This document shows positions 43,696-53,024 of a stretch of 64,000 bases of DNA, piece after piece. Location: positions 62,001 through 126,000 of the forward strand of contig CAVUCH010000018.1 in the NCBI GenBank assembly GCA_963739995.1, in the 5' to 3' direction. Position 1 is the first letter of the stretch; every line of letters starts with the position of its first letter. Below the pieces are notes generated by a model. The model made no database searches, had not been told where the DNA came from, and saw nothing but the letters and a program-made list of their open reading frames with translations. A program made the translations under genes and the position numbers. The stretch comes from CAVUCH01 sp963739995 (GTDB lineage: Bacteria; Acidobacteriota; Vicinamibacteria; Vicinamibacterales; JAENWD01).

Positions 43696-44834
43696 ACCGT
43701 GAGGGTTCGCTCGCGCGCGACGATGCGCCAGCTGCCGCTAGCGCTGTGGTCCTCGACAACGACCGCGGCACCGTAGAGCGCTACGGTGGGACAGATGTGC
43801 CACGGGACGCCGTAACAGGCATCGCCGACAGCGAAGCGCCCGGCGTGCGGCGTTTCGACGACGAGGTGTTCCTCGCTGTGCATCACGGGCGTGGCCTCCG
43901 GCAGATTGAGCAGCTGCACGCGCGGGTGCGGGTTCTCGGAGGCGATCGCCTTGTGCCCGAGATCGAGGCACAACCTGTTCGCCCCGGGGCGGCTCACGAC
44001 GCGTGTCAGGACGAGCGCCGCAGGCCGGAACGGCAGGTCTGGAAGCTGTGAGCCGTAGCCGGCATCCCAGAAGATGCACGTGCCCGGGCTCAGCTCGACA
44101 CCAGGTCGCCCGGCGTGAACGGGGAACGTCGGTGTGCCGCCCACTACAACACGGGGCACGGACAAACCCGACCTCTCCAGCTCCCGGCGCAGCCGGGTCA
44201 CAGGCTCGAACGCCGCGTCCGATGCCGCTGCCCTTGCGCTGACGTCGGCATCGCGGATGTGGCCGTCGTACGCGTGCAGCCCACCGGGCGTGACGCCTGG
44301 GAGCCCCGCGATCAGCGCATACAGGGAGGCGGCGTCCTCCCCCGGCGAGATCCCCGAGCGATGCATGCCAGAGTCGAGATCGACGAGCAGCTCGATCGCG
44401 TGACCCGTGCCGCTGAACGCCTCAGACAGCCGCCGCACGATCCCTTCATCGTCCACGACGGCGGAGAAGGCGGTCGCCGGATACCGGGCCGCGAGCTCCC
44501 AGAGACGATTGATGTTGGGACCGACCGGCTGATACGCGAGCAGCACGTCCCGACAGCCGCACTCGGCGAGCATCTCGGCCTCGGCGATTGTCGCGCACTT
44601 GAACTTGCTGATCCCGAGCACGAGCTGTCGCCGGATCACCTCCGGCAGCTTGTGTGTTTTCACGTGCGGCCGGAGGCGATCGACACCACCGGCCACGCCG
44701 ATCATGTCGCGGATGTTCTCGTCTACACGTTCGAGGTACACCAGCAGCGCCGGGGAGGCGATCTCGTCGACGTTGGCGACCTGATACCACTCGCGGCCGT
44801 GATCCGGGGGAATGGACGGCATGACGGTGGCCAT
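43692..44834 (-). CDS. D-threonine aldolase / D-serine dehydratase-like PLP enzyme
   Basis: A roughly 380-residue fold-type III PLP enzyme. Residues 22-250 form the alanine-racemase-like barrel: TPALL-type start ASPALLVYLERVDENIRDMI and the PLP-lysine motif LRPHVKTHKLPEVIRRQ, with VDLDSGMHRSGI and GGLHAYDGHIRD further on. The C-terminal metal-binding domain has SEEHLVVETP and the His/Cys ligands of YGVPWHICPTVALYG. The family cleaves D-threonine to glycine plus acetaldehyde or deaminates D-serine. ATG 44834 (MATVMPS) or 44822 could be the start; neither has a clear ribosome-binding site. It is coupled to the permease. Confidence 0.85.
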   Translation of the reverse strand: MATVMPSIPPDHGREWYQVANVDEIASPALLVYLERVDENIRDMIGVAGGVDRLRPHVKTHKLPEVIRRQLVLGISKFKCATIAEAEMLAECGCRDVLLAYQPVGPNINRLWELAARYPATAFSAVVDDEGIVRRLSEAFSGTGHAIELLVDLDSGMHRSGISPGEDAASLYALIAGLPGVTPGGLHAYDGHIRDADVSARAAASDAAFEPVTRLRRELERSGLSVPRVVVGGTPTFPVHAGRPGVELSPGTCIFWDAGYGSQLPDLPFRPAALVLTRVVSRPGANRLCLDLGHKAIASENPHPRVQLLNLPEATPVMHSEEHLVVETPHAGRFAVGDACYGVPWHICPTVALYGAAVVVEDHSASGSWRIVARERTLTV

Positions 44835-44977
44835 TGTATGAGCCAGAGAGCACCCCCGCAAACGCCTGCGGTCGGCGCCCTCACGATCGACACCCGCCCG
44901 ACGATCGATGGGGCGTCACCACGCCGGAACTGCGGGCCTGGCTCTGGATCGAAAGCGCGCCGCCGTGGAGCCGGCCT

Positions 44978-46249
44978 TCAGTCCCTGTGGAGGATGTACG
45001 GGATCGTCATCGGTCCCTCCGGCAACACCGCGACGGCCGCATCGTCTCCGATCCGCCGCAGCTCATCGCCCACCGTGCGCGCGATGTCCTGCACCGGCTC
45101 CAGGTGCGCGGCGCGCACCTCGCCTGCCGGAATCTCGCTGTGCAGTCCGACTCTCGCCTTCAGCTGGATGAGCGCGAGCAGCTGTGCCTCCCACTGATCG
45201 AACACGAGAAACCCCGGCGCCGTAATCGCGCCGAGCAACGCGTGCGGTGAGGCGTGCTGGAGAAGCAGGGTGCGGAAGTTTCCGTGCGCCGGGAAGCCGT
45301 CGTTGCAGCGTGACGCCGCGACGATGAGGCCTCCGTCGGAGACGATCTGGGCCGCCGCGGACATTCCCTTTACCGCCTGATAGAGGTTCTGATCCAGGGG
45401 GAAGCCGCTGTTGGTCGTCACGACAATCGGAAACGGCCGCTCGCAGCGGACCATGACGGTTTCACGGGAGAAGGCACACCCTGCCTCGTGGGCCGCGAGC
45501 ACACGGCCGCAGAACACGCCGGTGATCGCGCGGCTGCGATTCACCGTGACGTTCACGCAGAAATCGGGCGGCAGCAGGCCGCCGTCATGCCTGATGCGCC
45601 GTTGCGTGGGATTGCCGTCGAGAACGCCCCACGTGCTCTTCGGGTGGCCGATCATCCGCGCATCGTGGTAGCGCATGATCGAGCCGATGTCGGCCAGCGC
45701 CGGAAAGACTCCCTTGTAGCCGCCGGAGAACCCCGCCATGAAGTGCGGCTCCACGAGGCCGAGCACGATGCGCCGGTCGGCTTCCACATACGCGCGGCAC
45801 AGGGAGACGGCTCCACCGTCCTCACCGGCACCTACCGGCGCCAGCCCCGTCGGATCGTGTGCGTCGTGGTTCACGATGCGCACTCGCCGAAACACGTCAT
45901 CGCCGACCATGGCCCGCAGCTCGCCGGGAGTGTTCACGCGATGGGAGCCGGTCCCATTCACGATCACGACGCGCTCGAGCGGCACATGGCGGATCTCCTC
46001 GAGCACCCACGGAAGGAGCCGATCCGTGGGCAGCGGACGAGTGATGTCCGGGATGACGATGGCCACATGGTCAGTCGCGCGAACCACGTCACCAAGCGGC
46101 GCGGACGCGAGCGGGCGGCGCACCGCATCCTCGAACGCTGCGCGCTCATCCGGCAGACCGGGGATGAACCGCGGCGTGATCACGGTGACGTTCTCCGAGG
46201 GGAGGTCCACGTCGAGGCCGGTTGTGCCGTACTGGAGGTGGGTTCGCAT
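44978..46249 (-). CDS. LarA-like (nickel pincer) racemase-family protein
   Basis: A 423-residue member of the lactate racemase LarA superfamily. The N-terminal domain carries HVAIVIPDITRPLPTDRLLP and IVNGTGSHRVNTPGELRAMV. A core with VEPHFMAGFSGGYKGVFPAL follows; the His and Lys around this motif correspond to the residues that hold the nickel-pincer nucleotide. The C-terminal domain has TTNSGFPLDQNLYQAVKGMS and CNDGFPAHGNFRTLL. Homologues racemise or epimerise alpha-hydroxy acids; the GSHR rather than GLHR motif suggests a substrate other than lactate. It lies 143 bases upstream of the D-threonine-aldolase-like gene. No larB/C/E cofactor genes are in the window. Confidence 0.83.
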   Translation of the reverse strand: MRTHLQYGTTGLDVDLPSENVTVITPRFIPGLPDERAAFEDAVRRPLASAPLGDVVRATDHVAIVIPDITRPLPTDRLLPWVLEEIRHVPLERVVIVNGTGSHRVNTPGELRAMVGDDVFRRVRIVNHDAHDPTGLAPVGAGEDGGAVSLCRAYVEADRRIVLGLVEPHFMAGFSGGYKGVFPALADIGSIMRYHDARMIGHPKSTWGVLDGNPTQRRIRHDGGLLPPDFCVNVTVNRSRAITGVFCGRVLAAHEAGCAFSRETVMVRCERPFPIVVTTNSGFPLDQNLYQAVKGMSAAAQIVSDGGLIVAASRCNDGFPAHGNFRTLLLQHASPHALLGAITAPGFLVFDQWEAQLLALIQLKARVGLHSEIPAGEVRAAHLEPVQDIARTVGDELRRIGDDAAVAVLPEGPMTIPYILHRD

Positions 46250-46293
46250 CTGATCGGTTCGGAATGAATGAAGCCCAGCCCTAAACTGTCAAT

Positions 46294-46974
46294 CTACGCA
46301 TCTACCGGCGGTTGACCCAGCCGCGCCAGGATGTCCGCCGTGGTCATGTCGGCCATGGAGTCGAGTACCAGGTGGGGCGCTGGCATCGGCAGCCCGCGGG
46401 TCAGTCCGTTCGGGATGGCGACAGTCTTCATCCCGGCGGTGTGGGCTGCGCGTAGTCCGTTCGGCGAGTCCTCGAAGACGACGCAAGCCGCAGGATCCAC
46501 GCCCAGGCGGTCCGCCGCGAGCAGGAACAGGTCTGGCGCAGGCTTCACGCGCCGCACGTCGTCCCGCGTGCAGACCGCGTCAAAGAGGGGCATCAGGTCA
46601 TGTCGCTCGAGCCACGGGTGGACCCACGCAGACGGGCTGCTCGAAGCTACGGCAAGACCGAGCGATAAAGCACGCGCCTCGCCGAGCCGCTCGCGGACAC
46701 CCGGCAGCAGGGGCTGCTCGCCGCACAGCCGCCAGTGCTCATCGCGCACGAAGGTGGCGAGGGTGTCGCGGTCCAGCGTCTTCGCCAAAGTGGTGCTCAG
46801 GTGCTCGAACGGGTCGAAGCCCGCTTGTGTGCCGAGCGCATGCTGCCACGAGTCCATTGTGAGGGTGGCGCCGTGACGGGCGTATATGGCGGCCCATATG
46901 TCGAACAGGGGGGTCTCGCTGTCGATGATCAGGCCGTCGAAATCAAAGATGAGGGCGGAGATGGGCGGGGGCAC
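46294..46974 (-). CDS. HAD-superfamily phosphatase (beta-phosphoglucomutase-like)
   Basis: A 226-residue HAD hydrolase of the PGMB/Gph subgroup. Motif I is ALIFDFDGLIIDSETPLFDI (DxDG). The helical cap follows, motif II is LAVASSSPSAWV, motif III Lys is in RRVKPAPDLFLLAADRLGVD and motif IV is VVFEDSPNGLRAAHTAGM. It dephosphorylates a small sugar phosphate or, if a mutase, isomerises one; the DGLIIDSE sequence favours phosphatase or mutase equally. It lies 45 bases upstream of the LarA-like gene on the same strand. Confidence 0.85.
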   Translation of the reverse strand: MPPPISALIFDFDGLIIDSETPLFDIWAAIYARHGATLTMDSWQHALGTQAGFDPFEHLSTTLAKTLDRDTLATFVRDEHWRLCGEQPLLPGVRERLGEARALSLGLAVASSSPSAWVHPWLERHDLMPLFDAVCTRDDVRRVKPAPDLFLLAADRLGVDPAACVVFEDSPNGLRAAHTAGMKTVAIPNGLTRGLPMPAPHLVLDSMADMTTADILARLGQPPVDA

Positions 46975-46981
46975 GGAAATC

Positions 46982-47040
46982 TTCCAGGCTCCAGACTACA
47001 GGCTACAGGCTCCGGGTCACAGGCTGCAGGCTACCGGGCC
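46982..47040. repeat. Iterated AGGCT motif spacer
   Basis: The pentamer AGGCT occurs about five times in 59 bases (CAGGCTCCAG, ACAGGCTACAGGCTCC, CACAGGCTGCAGGCTACC). It sits between the HAD gene and the suf promoter. It resembles in style the other short-motif spacers at 49498, 53486 and 57940. Confidence 0.5.
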
Positions 47041-47105
47041 GCCATCCAGACACGCTGAGCCCGACTGAATTTGCGGGCTGCCGCCTGGGCCGGAGGCCGC
47101 TCGAA

Positions 47106-47172
47106 TTGACCCCGCCTGCGCGAATCCGTAAAATAGGACTTCGAAGGTCGGATAAGACTGAGAAGGTCGTAT
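47106..47172 (+). promoter_or_regulatory. suf operon promoter with two overlapping Rrf2-type operators
   Basis: TTGACC (47106-47111), a 17-base spacer and TAAAAT (47129-47134) form a good sigma-70 promoter. Directly over the -10 and start region lie two dyads of the form ATAnGAC-N7-GTCnNAT: ATAGGAC...GTCGGAT (47133-47153) and ATAAGAC...GTCGTAT (47152-47172), offset by 19 bases. The regulator gene starts at 47176, so Fe-S-sensitive autorepression is likely. Confidence 0.7.
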
Positions 47173-47175
47173 TTA

Positions 47176-47640
47176 GTGCTCAGGCTATCGAAAAAGGCGG
47201 ATTACGGGCTGATCGCCCTCAGCTACATGGCTGCGGCGGGCCAGCGGCCCGTTGTGAGTGCCCGCGAAATGGCTGAGCAGCACGACATTCCGGTCGAGTT
47301 GCTGGCGAAGGTGCTGCAGCGGTTGGCGCGTCGCGGGGTACTCACGTCGGTGCAGGGGATCAACGGCGGCTATCGTCTGGCCCGCGCGCCGCAGACGATC
47401 AGTGTCGCCGAGGTGGTCGAGGCCATCGACGGGCCTCTCACGCTGACGGCGTGCTCGGACACAAGCGACAGCTGCGACCAGTTCGCCAAGTGCAACATCC
47501 GGGATCCGTTGCATCGCATCCGCGAACGGATCGCCTCGGCTCTGGCCAACTGCTCGGTCGCAGAGCTAGCGGCCGAAAGGGTCGCGCCGACCGTCGCCGC
47601 GGCGGCACCCGTGAGATTGATGACCAGCCGACGGCTGTAG
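47176..47640 (+). CDS. Rrf2-family Fe-S-sensing repressor of the suf operon
   Basis: A 154-residue Rrf2 regulator. The winged helix is in the first 80 residues (LRLSKKADYGLIALSYMAAA, SAREMAEQHDIPVELLAKVL, QRLARRGVLTSVQGINGGYR). The cluster-binding cysteines follow in TACSDTSDSCDQFAKCNIRD with C-x6-C-x5-C spacing. Like IscR or SufR it should bind an Fe-S cluster and repress or switch the operon with cluster supply. The GTG at 47176 lies three bases after the second operator, with AGAAGG upstream. It is the first gene of sufRABCDSUT. Confidence 0.88.
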   Translation: MLRLSKKADYGLIALSYMAAAGQRPVVSAREMAEQHDIPVELLAKVLQRLARRGVLTSVQGINGGYRLARAPQTISVAEVVEAIDGPLTLTACSDTSDSCDQFAKCNIRDPLHRIRERIASALANCSVAELAAERVAPTVAAAAPVRLMTSRRL

Positions 47641-47697
47641 ACGAGCAGGAACGCGGGCGCCGCGCGCCCGCATGCGGGTAACCGCCCGCCAATCAAT

Positions 47698-48024
47698 ATG
47701 GTCCAGATTACAGAGAACGCATCGAAGCAGATCGTGAAGATGCTGACGAAGCAGCAGCTTGCCGGCGGCGGGCTGCGGGTCGGGCTGCGTGCCGGGGGGT
47801 GCTCGGGGTACGAATACGTGTTCGGCTGGGAGCAGGAGCCGCGCCCTGACGACAGTGTGTTCACCGGGCCCGACGACGCGCGGATCTTCATCGACCCGCG
47901 CAGCTTCCGGCTGCTCGACAACGCCGTGCTCGACTACGACACGAACCTCGTGAGCAAGGGTTTCTTTTTCCAGAACCCGAACGCGACGAGCACCTGCGGC
48001 TGCGGGACATCTTTCAGCGCATAA
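47698..48024 (+). CDS. sufA: A-type Fe-S cluster carrier
   Basis: A 108-residue HesB/IscA-family protein that receives and hands on 2Fe-2S or 4Fe-4S clusters. The three cluster cysteines are present: one in LRAGGCSGYEYVFGW and two in the C-terminal STCGCGTSF. The start MVQITENASKQIVKML and the length agree with SufA/ErpA. It lies between the regulator and sufB in the operon, 57 bases after the regulator stop and 22 before sufB. Confidence 0.9.
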   Translation: MVQITENASKQIVKMLTKQQLAGGGLRVGLRAGGCSGYEYVFGWEQEPRPDDSVFTGPDDARIFIDPRSFRLLDNAVLDYDTNLVSKGFFFQNPNATSTCGCGTSFSA

Positions 48025-48046
48025 CGCATCAGCACCCAAATACACC

Positions 48047-49493
48047 ATGAGCACCGCAACAGAAACCATCGAACAGCTTGCCACCAAGGAATACAAGTTC
48101 GGCTTCGTAACTGATGTCGATGCCGATACCTTCCCGCCCGGCCTCAACGAGGACGTGGTCCGGGCGATTTCCGCGCGCAAGCAGGAGCCCGAGTGGCTCC
48201 TGGAATGGCGTCTGAAGGCGTATCGCGCCTGGCTCACGATGACGGAGCCCTCCTGGCAGAACGTCCACTATCCGGCGATCGACTACCAAAGCATCAGCTA
48301 CTACTCGGCCCCCAGGAAGAAGCCGGCACTGAACAGCATGGACGAGGTCGACCCCGAGATCCGCAAGACGTTCGACAAGCTCGGCATACCACTCGACGAG
48401 CAGATGCTGCTCGCCGGCGTGGCTGTGGACGCGGTGTTCGACAGCGTGTCGGTGGCCACGACGTTTCGCAGCAAGCTCGCGGAGCTGGGGATCATCTTCT
48501 GTTCGTTCAGTGAAGCCGTTCGCGAGCACCCGGACCTGGTGCGCAAGTATCTGGGCACGGTCGTGCCGTATACGGACAACTTCTTCGCGACGCTCAACTC
48601 CGCCGTCTTCAGTGACGGCAGCTTTGCGTATATCCCGAAGGGGGTGCGCTGCCCGATGGAGCTGTCCACTTACTTCCGGATCAATTCCGCGAGCACCGGA
48701 CAGTTCGAGCGCACGCTGATCGTCGCCGACGAAGGCGCGTCCGTGAGCTACCTCGAAGGCTGCACGGCCCCGATGCGCGACGAGAATCAGCTGCACGCTG
48801 CCGTGGTCGAACTCGTCGCCCTCGATGACGCGACCATCAAGTACTCGACGGTGCAGAACTGGTATCCGGGAGATGCCGAGGGCAAGGGCGGCATCTACAA
48901 CTTCGTGACGAAGCGGGGATCCTGCCTCGGGCGCAACTCGAAGATCACCTGGACGCAGGTGGAGACCGGCTCGGCAATCACGTGGAAGTACCCGAGCTGC
49001 CTGCTGATTGGCGACGGATCGATTGGCGAATTCTACTCGGTGGCGGTCACGAACCAGCGGCAGCAGGCCGACACCGGGACCAAGATGATCCACATCGGGA
49101 AGAACACGCGCAGCACGATCGTGTCGAAGGGGATCTCGGCCGGACGGGGCCAGAACACGTACCGGGGCGCCGTCAAAATCGGCAAGAACGCGAGCGGGGC
49201 GCGCAACTACTCGCAATGCGATTCGCTGCTCATCGGCGACAAGTGCGGGGCGCACACGTTCCCGTACCTCGAGATCAAGAATGCCGCGTGCGCAGGTGGA
49301 ACACGAGGCGTCCACGTCGAAGATCGGCGAAGACCAGATCTTCTACTGCCGCCAGCGCGGGATTTCGACCGAGGACGCCGTGAACATGATTGTCAGCGGC
49401 TTCTGCAAGGAGGTCTTCCGCGAGCTCCCGATGGAGTTCGCGGTCGAGGCCCAGAAGCTGTTGGGCGTGAGCCTGGAAGGCAGTGTGGGATAG
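48047..49493 (+). CDS. sufB: SUF Fe-S scaffold subunit SufB, with a +1 frameshift near the C-terminus
   Basis: SufB, about 481 residues if repaired, forms the SufBC2D scaffold. From the ATG at 48047 the first frame covers STATETIEQLATKEYKFGF, YYSAPRKKPALNSMDEVDPE, AYIPKGVRCPMELSTYFRIN, LIVADEGASVSYLEGCTAPM and LIGDKCGAHTFPYLEIKN. One extra G at 49283 then breaks it. The true continuation PRAQVEHEASTSKIGEDQIF, YCRQRGISTEDAVNMIVSGF and CKEVFRELPMEFAVEAQKLL lies in the next frame and stops at 49493. Left as read, translation makes an aberrant tail to 49549. Because SufB is normally indispensable, a sequencing or assembly error is the likelier cause. Confidence 0.9.
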
Positions 49494-49497
49494 AGGG

Positions 49498-49593
49498 ATC
49501 AGCGATCAGGGGCCAGCGATCAGGCCGACCGCCGACCGTGAACGGTTGACACCTTGACAGCTGATTGCTGACCGCTCTCGCTGATCGCTGATC
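49498..49593 (+). repeat. Iterated-motif hairpin between sufB and sufC
   Basis: GATCAGCGATCAG (49498-49510) pairs perfectly over 13 bases with CTGATCGCTGATC (49581-49593). Inside it CCAGCGATCAGG and CTGATTGCTGACC extend the pairing. The arms are built of the repeated unit ATCAGCG. The sufC ribosome-binding site (AAGGAGAG) follows 5 bases later, so the structure could tune sufC expression or transcript stability within the operon. Confidence 0.6.
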
Positions 49594-49608
49594 GTAAGAA
49601 GGAGAGAC

Positions 49609-50379
<771 letters not shown>

Positions 50380-50381
50380 CG

Positions 50382-51752
50382 ATGGCTCCTGTGCTCGAGC
50401 AGCGCGCGGCCTCCTCCCCCGCCGGCGCGCGGTTCCTCGCCGAGTTCGAGGCGCGCGTGACCGCCGGCCACCAGCAGGGGCCCTCCTGGCTGCGCCGGGA
50501 GCGCGAGCGCGCCATGGCTGCGTTCGCAGCGCAGGGCTTTCCAACGACGCGCGATGAGGAATGGCGTTTCACGCCCGTCACGCCGATCGCGGAGACTGCG
50601 TTCGTGCCGGGTGAACCGCTGCACGTCCCGCCGGCCGATCTCGCGAGGTGGACCTTCGGCGCCGACACGGCGGCGGAACTGGTGTTCGTGAACGGCATCT
50701 TCGTTCCGGCGCTGTCGCGTGTGGCGGACCTCCCGGCCGGCCTCGAGGTGGGCGCGCTCAGCCTCTTGCTCCGCACGGGCGGCGCCGCCGTCGAGCCGCA
50801 CCTCACCCGGGTCGCGCCATTCGGCGGATCGCCCTTCACGGCACTGAACACGGCGCTCTTCGAGGAAGGCGCGTTCGTCCACGTGCGGAAGAACGCGGTG
50901 ATCGAACGACCCGTGCACGTGCTGTTCTACTCCACCGTGTCGGGCGCACCGAGCGTGTCGCACCCGCGGCTGCTCGCGGTCGTCGGTGAGCACGCGGAGG
51001 TGCGCATCATCGAGACCTACGCGGGGGCCGAAGGCCACGTGTACTTCACGAACGCCGTCTCCGAGTTCGTCGCCGGCGACCGCGCCGTCGTGGACCACTA
51101 TCGGCTGCAGCGCGAGAGCGCGGCGGCGTATCACGTGGGCGCCACGCAGCTGCGCACGGGCCGCGAGACGGCTTTCGTCTCGCACAATCTGGCACTCGGC
51201 GCCGCTCTGGCCCGCAACGACATCGGCGCGGTGCTCGACGGTGAGGGCGGCGACACGACGCTGAACGGCCTCTACGTGGGCGACGGAACGCAGATCGTCG
51301 ACAACCACACGACGATCGACCACGCGCAGCCGCACAACGGCAGCCACGAGGTGTACAAGGGGCTGCTCGGAGGCCGTGCGCGTGGTGTCTTCAACGGGAA
51401 GATCATCGTGCGGCCGGATGCGCAGAAGACGGACGCCAAGCAGACGAACAAGGCGCTGCTCCTCTCCGACCAGGCGCAGATCAACACCAAGCCGCAGCTC
51501 GAGATCTTTGCCGACGACGTGAAGTGCACGCACGGCGCCACGGTAGGCCAGCTCGATCCGGACATGCTGTTCTACCTGCGCGCGCGAGGGCTCGGCCTGG
51601 CCGACGCGCGGGCGCTCCTGATTCGCAGCTTCGCCGGCGATGCCATCAACCACGTCAAGTTTGCCCCGCTCCGGGAGCGGCTCGAGGACACCCTCCTCGC
51701 GCTGATTCCGAAGGGGGTCGTGTCACACGGGTCAGAGCAGACGGAGCCATGA
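50382..51752 (+). CDS. sufD: SUF scaffold subunit SufD
   Basis: A 456-residue SufD, the partner of SufB in the SufBC2D complex. The N-terminal part has FPTTRDEEWRFTPVTPIAET. The beta-helix core has NTALFEEGAFVHVRKNAVIE, VSHPRLLAVVGEHAEVRIIE, TLNGLYVGDGTQIVDNHTTI and GGRARGVFNGKIIVRPDAQK. Near the C-terminus the DDVKCTHGATVGQLDPDMLF motif carries the conserved Cys/His region that faces SufB. Its stop overlaps the sufS start by four bases (ATGA). Confidence 0.93.
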   Translation: MAPVLEQRAASSPAGARFLAEFEARVTAGHQQGPSWLRRERERAMAAFAAQGFPTTRDEEWRFTPVTPIAETAFVPGEPLHVPPADLARWTFGADTAAELVFVNGIFVPALSRVADLPAGLEVGALSLLLRTGGAAVEPHLTRVAPFGGSPFTALNTALFEEGAFVHVRKNAVIERPVHVLFYSTVSGAPSVSHPRLLAVVGEHAEVRIIETYAGAEGHVYFTNAVSEFVAGDRAVVDHYRLQRESAAAYHVGATQLRTGRETAFVSHNLALGAALARNDIGAVLDGEGGDTTLNGLYVGDGTQIVDNHTTIDHAQPHNGSHEVYKGLLGGRARGVFNGKIIVRPDAQKTDAKQTNKALLLSDQAQINTKPQLEIFADDVKCTHGATVGQLDPDMLFYLRARGLGLADARALLIRSFAGDAINHVKFAPLRERLEDTLLALIPKGVVSHGSEQTEP

Positions 51753-53002
51753 CGCGATTGGCAGCGGCAACGGCGACTCAGCAGACGTTCGACGCCGAGC
51801 GCGTCCGGGCGGACTTCCCGATTCTGCGCGAGCAGGTGCACGGCCATCCTCTCGTGTACCTGGACAACGCCAATACGACGCAGAAGCCTCGAGCCGTGAT
51901 CGACGCGCTCTCCGACTACTACCTGTCGAGCAACGCGAACATCCACCGCGCCACGCACCTCCTGAGCGAGCGCGCCACGCGGGCCTACGAGCGCGCCCGC
52001 GTGCTGCTGCAGCAGTTCATCAACGCCGGCGACAGCCGCGAGGTCATCCTCACACGGGGCTGCACGGATGGCATCAACCTGGTGGCCCAGTCGTGGGGAC
52101 GCTCGACCCTGAAGCCCGGCGACGAGGTGCTCATCTCCTGGATGGAGCACCATTCGAATATCGTTCCGTGGCAGCTCGTATGCCAGCAGACAGGCGCCAC
52201 GCTGCGAGTGGTGCCAATCGACGAGCGCGGCGACCTCCGGATGGACGAGTTCGACCGCCTCCTCACCGGGCGCACCCGCATCGTCGCCATGATCCACGTC
52301 TCGAACGCCCTCGGCACGATTGCACCGGTCGAGGAGATCGTGAGGAAGGCACACGCCGCCGGCGCTGTAGTGCTGATCGACGGCGCACAGGCCGCCGCCC
52401 ACGTGCCCGTCGACGTGCAGGCGCTCGATACCGACTTCTACGCCTTCTCCGGCCACAAGATGTTCGGACCGACGGGAACGGGCGTGCTGTACGGGAAGGC
52501 GGCACTCCTCGAACGCATGCCACCCTACCAGGGTGGGGGTGACATGATCGCGTCGGTCACGTTCGAGAACACGACGTACAACTCGCTGCCCTACAAGTTC
52601 GAGGCGGGCACGCCGAACATCGCCGGAGTGGTCGGCCTCGGCGCCGCTGTGGATTACCTGAACGGCATCGACCGTGAGGCGGCACGGGCGCACGAAGACG
52701 GCCTGCTGGCGTTTGCCACCGAGCAGGTCGCCGCCGTGCCCGGCGTGCGCATCATCGGCGAGGCACGGGCGAAGACGAGCGTGCTGTCGTTCGTGATGGA
52801 GGGGATCCACCCGCACGATATCGGCACGGTGCTGGACAACGAAGGCGTGGCCATCCGCACTGGCCAGCATTGCGCGCAGCCGGTGATGGATCGCTACGCA
52901 GTCGTGTCGACGGCGCGCGCGTCGCTGGCCTTCTACAACACGACGTCGGACGTCGAGGCGCTGGTGAAGGGGCTGTACAAGGCAAAGGAGCTGCTCGGCT
53001 GA
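51749..53002 (+). CDS. sufS: Cysteine desulfurase SufS
   Basis: A 417-residue group II, PLP-dependent cysteine desulfurase that supplies sulfur for Fe-S clusters. It has VYLDNANTTQKPRAVIDALS near the start (Asn-Thr where many SufS have Ala-Ala-Thr-Ser) and WMEHHSNIVPWQLVCQQTGA. The PLP-lysine motif is FYAFSGHKMFGPTGTGVLYG, and the catalytic Cys is in GVAIRTGQHCAQPVMDRYAV, with the short loop typical of SufU-dependent enzymes. The end YNTTSDVEALVKGLYKAKEL is conserved. It is translated with sufD by overlap and followed 22 bases later by sufU. Confidence 0.94.
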   Translation: MTRLAAATATQQTFDAERVRADFPILREQVHGHPLVYLDNANTTQKPRAVIDALSDYYLSSNANIHRATHLLSERATRAYERARVLLQQFINAGDSREVILTRGCTDGINLVAQSWGRSTLKPGDEVLISWMEHHSNIVPWQLVCQQTGATLRVVPIDERGDLRMDEFDRLLTGRTRIVAMIHVSNALGTIAPVEEIVRKAHAAGAVVLIDGAQAAAHVPVDVQALDTDFYAFSGHKMFGPTGTGVLYGKAALLERMPPYQGGGDMIASVTFENTTYNSLPYKFEAGTPNIAGVVGLGAAVDYLNGIDREAARAHEDGLLAFATEQVAAVPGVRIIGEARAKTSVLSFVMEGIHPHDIGTVLDNEGVAIRTGQHCAQPVMDRYAVVSTARASLAFYNTTSDVEALVKGLYKAKELLG

Positions 53003-53024
53003 GAGCGGCAGGATCAACGCACCA

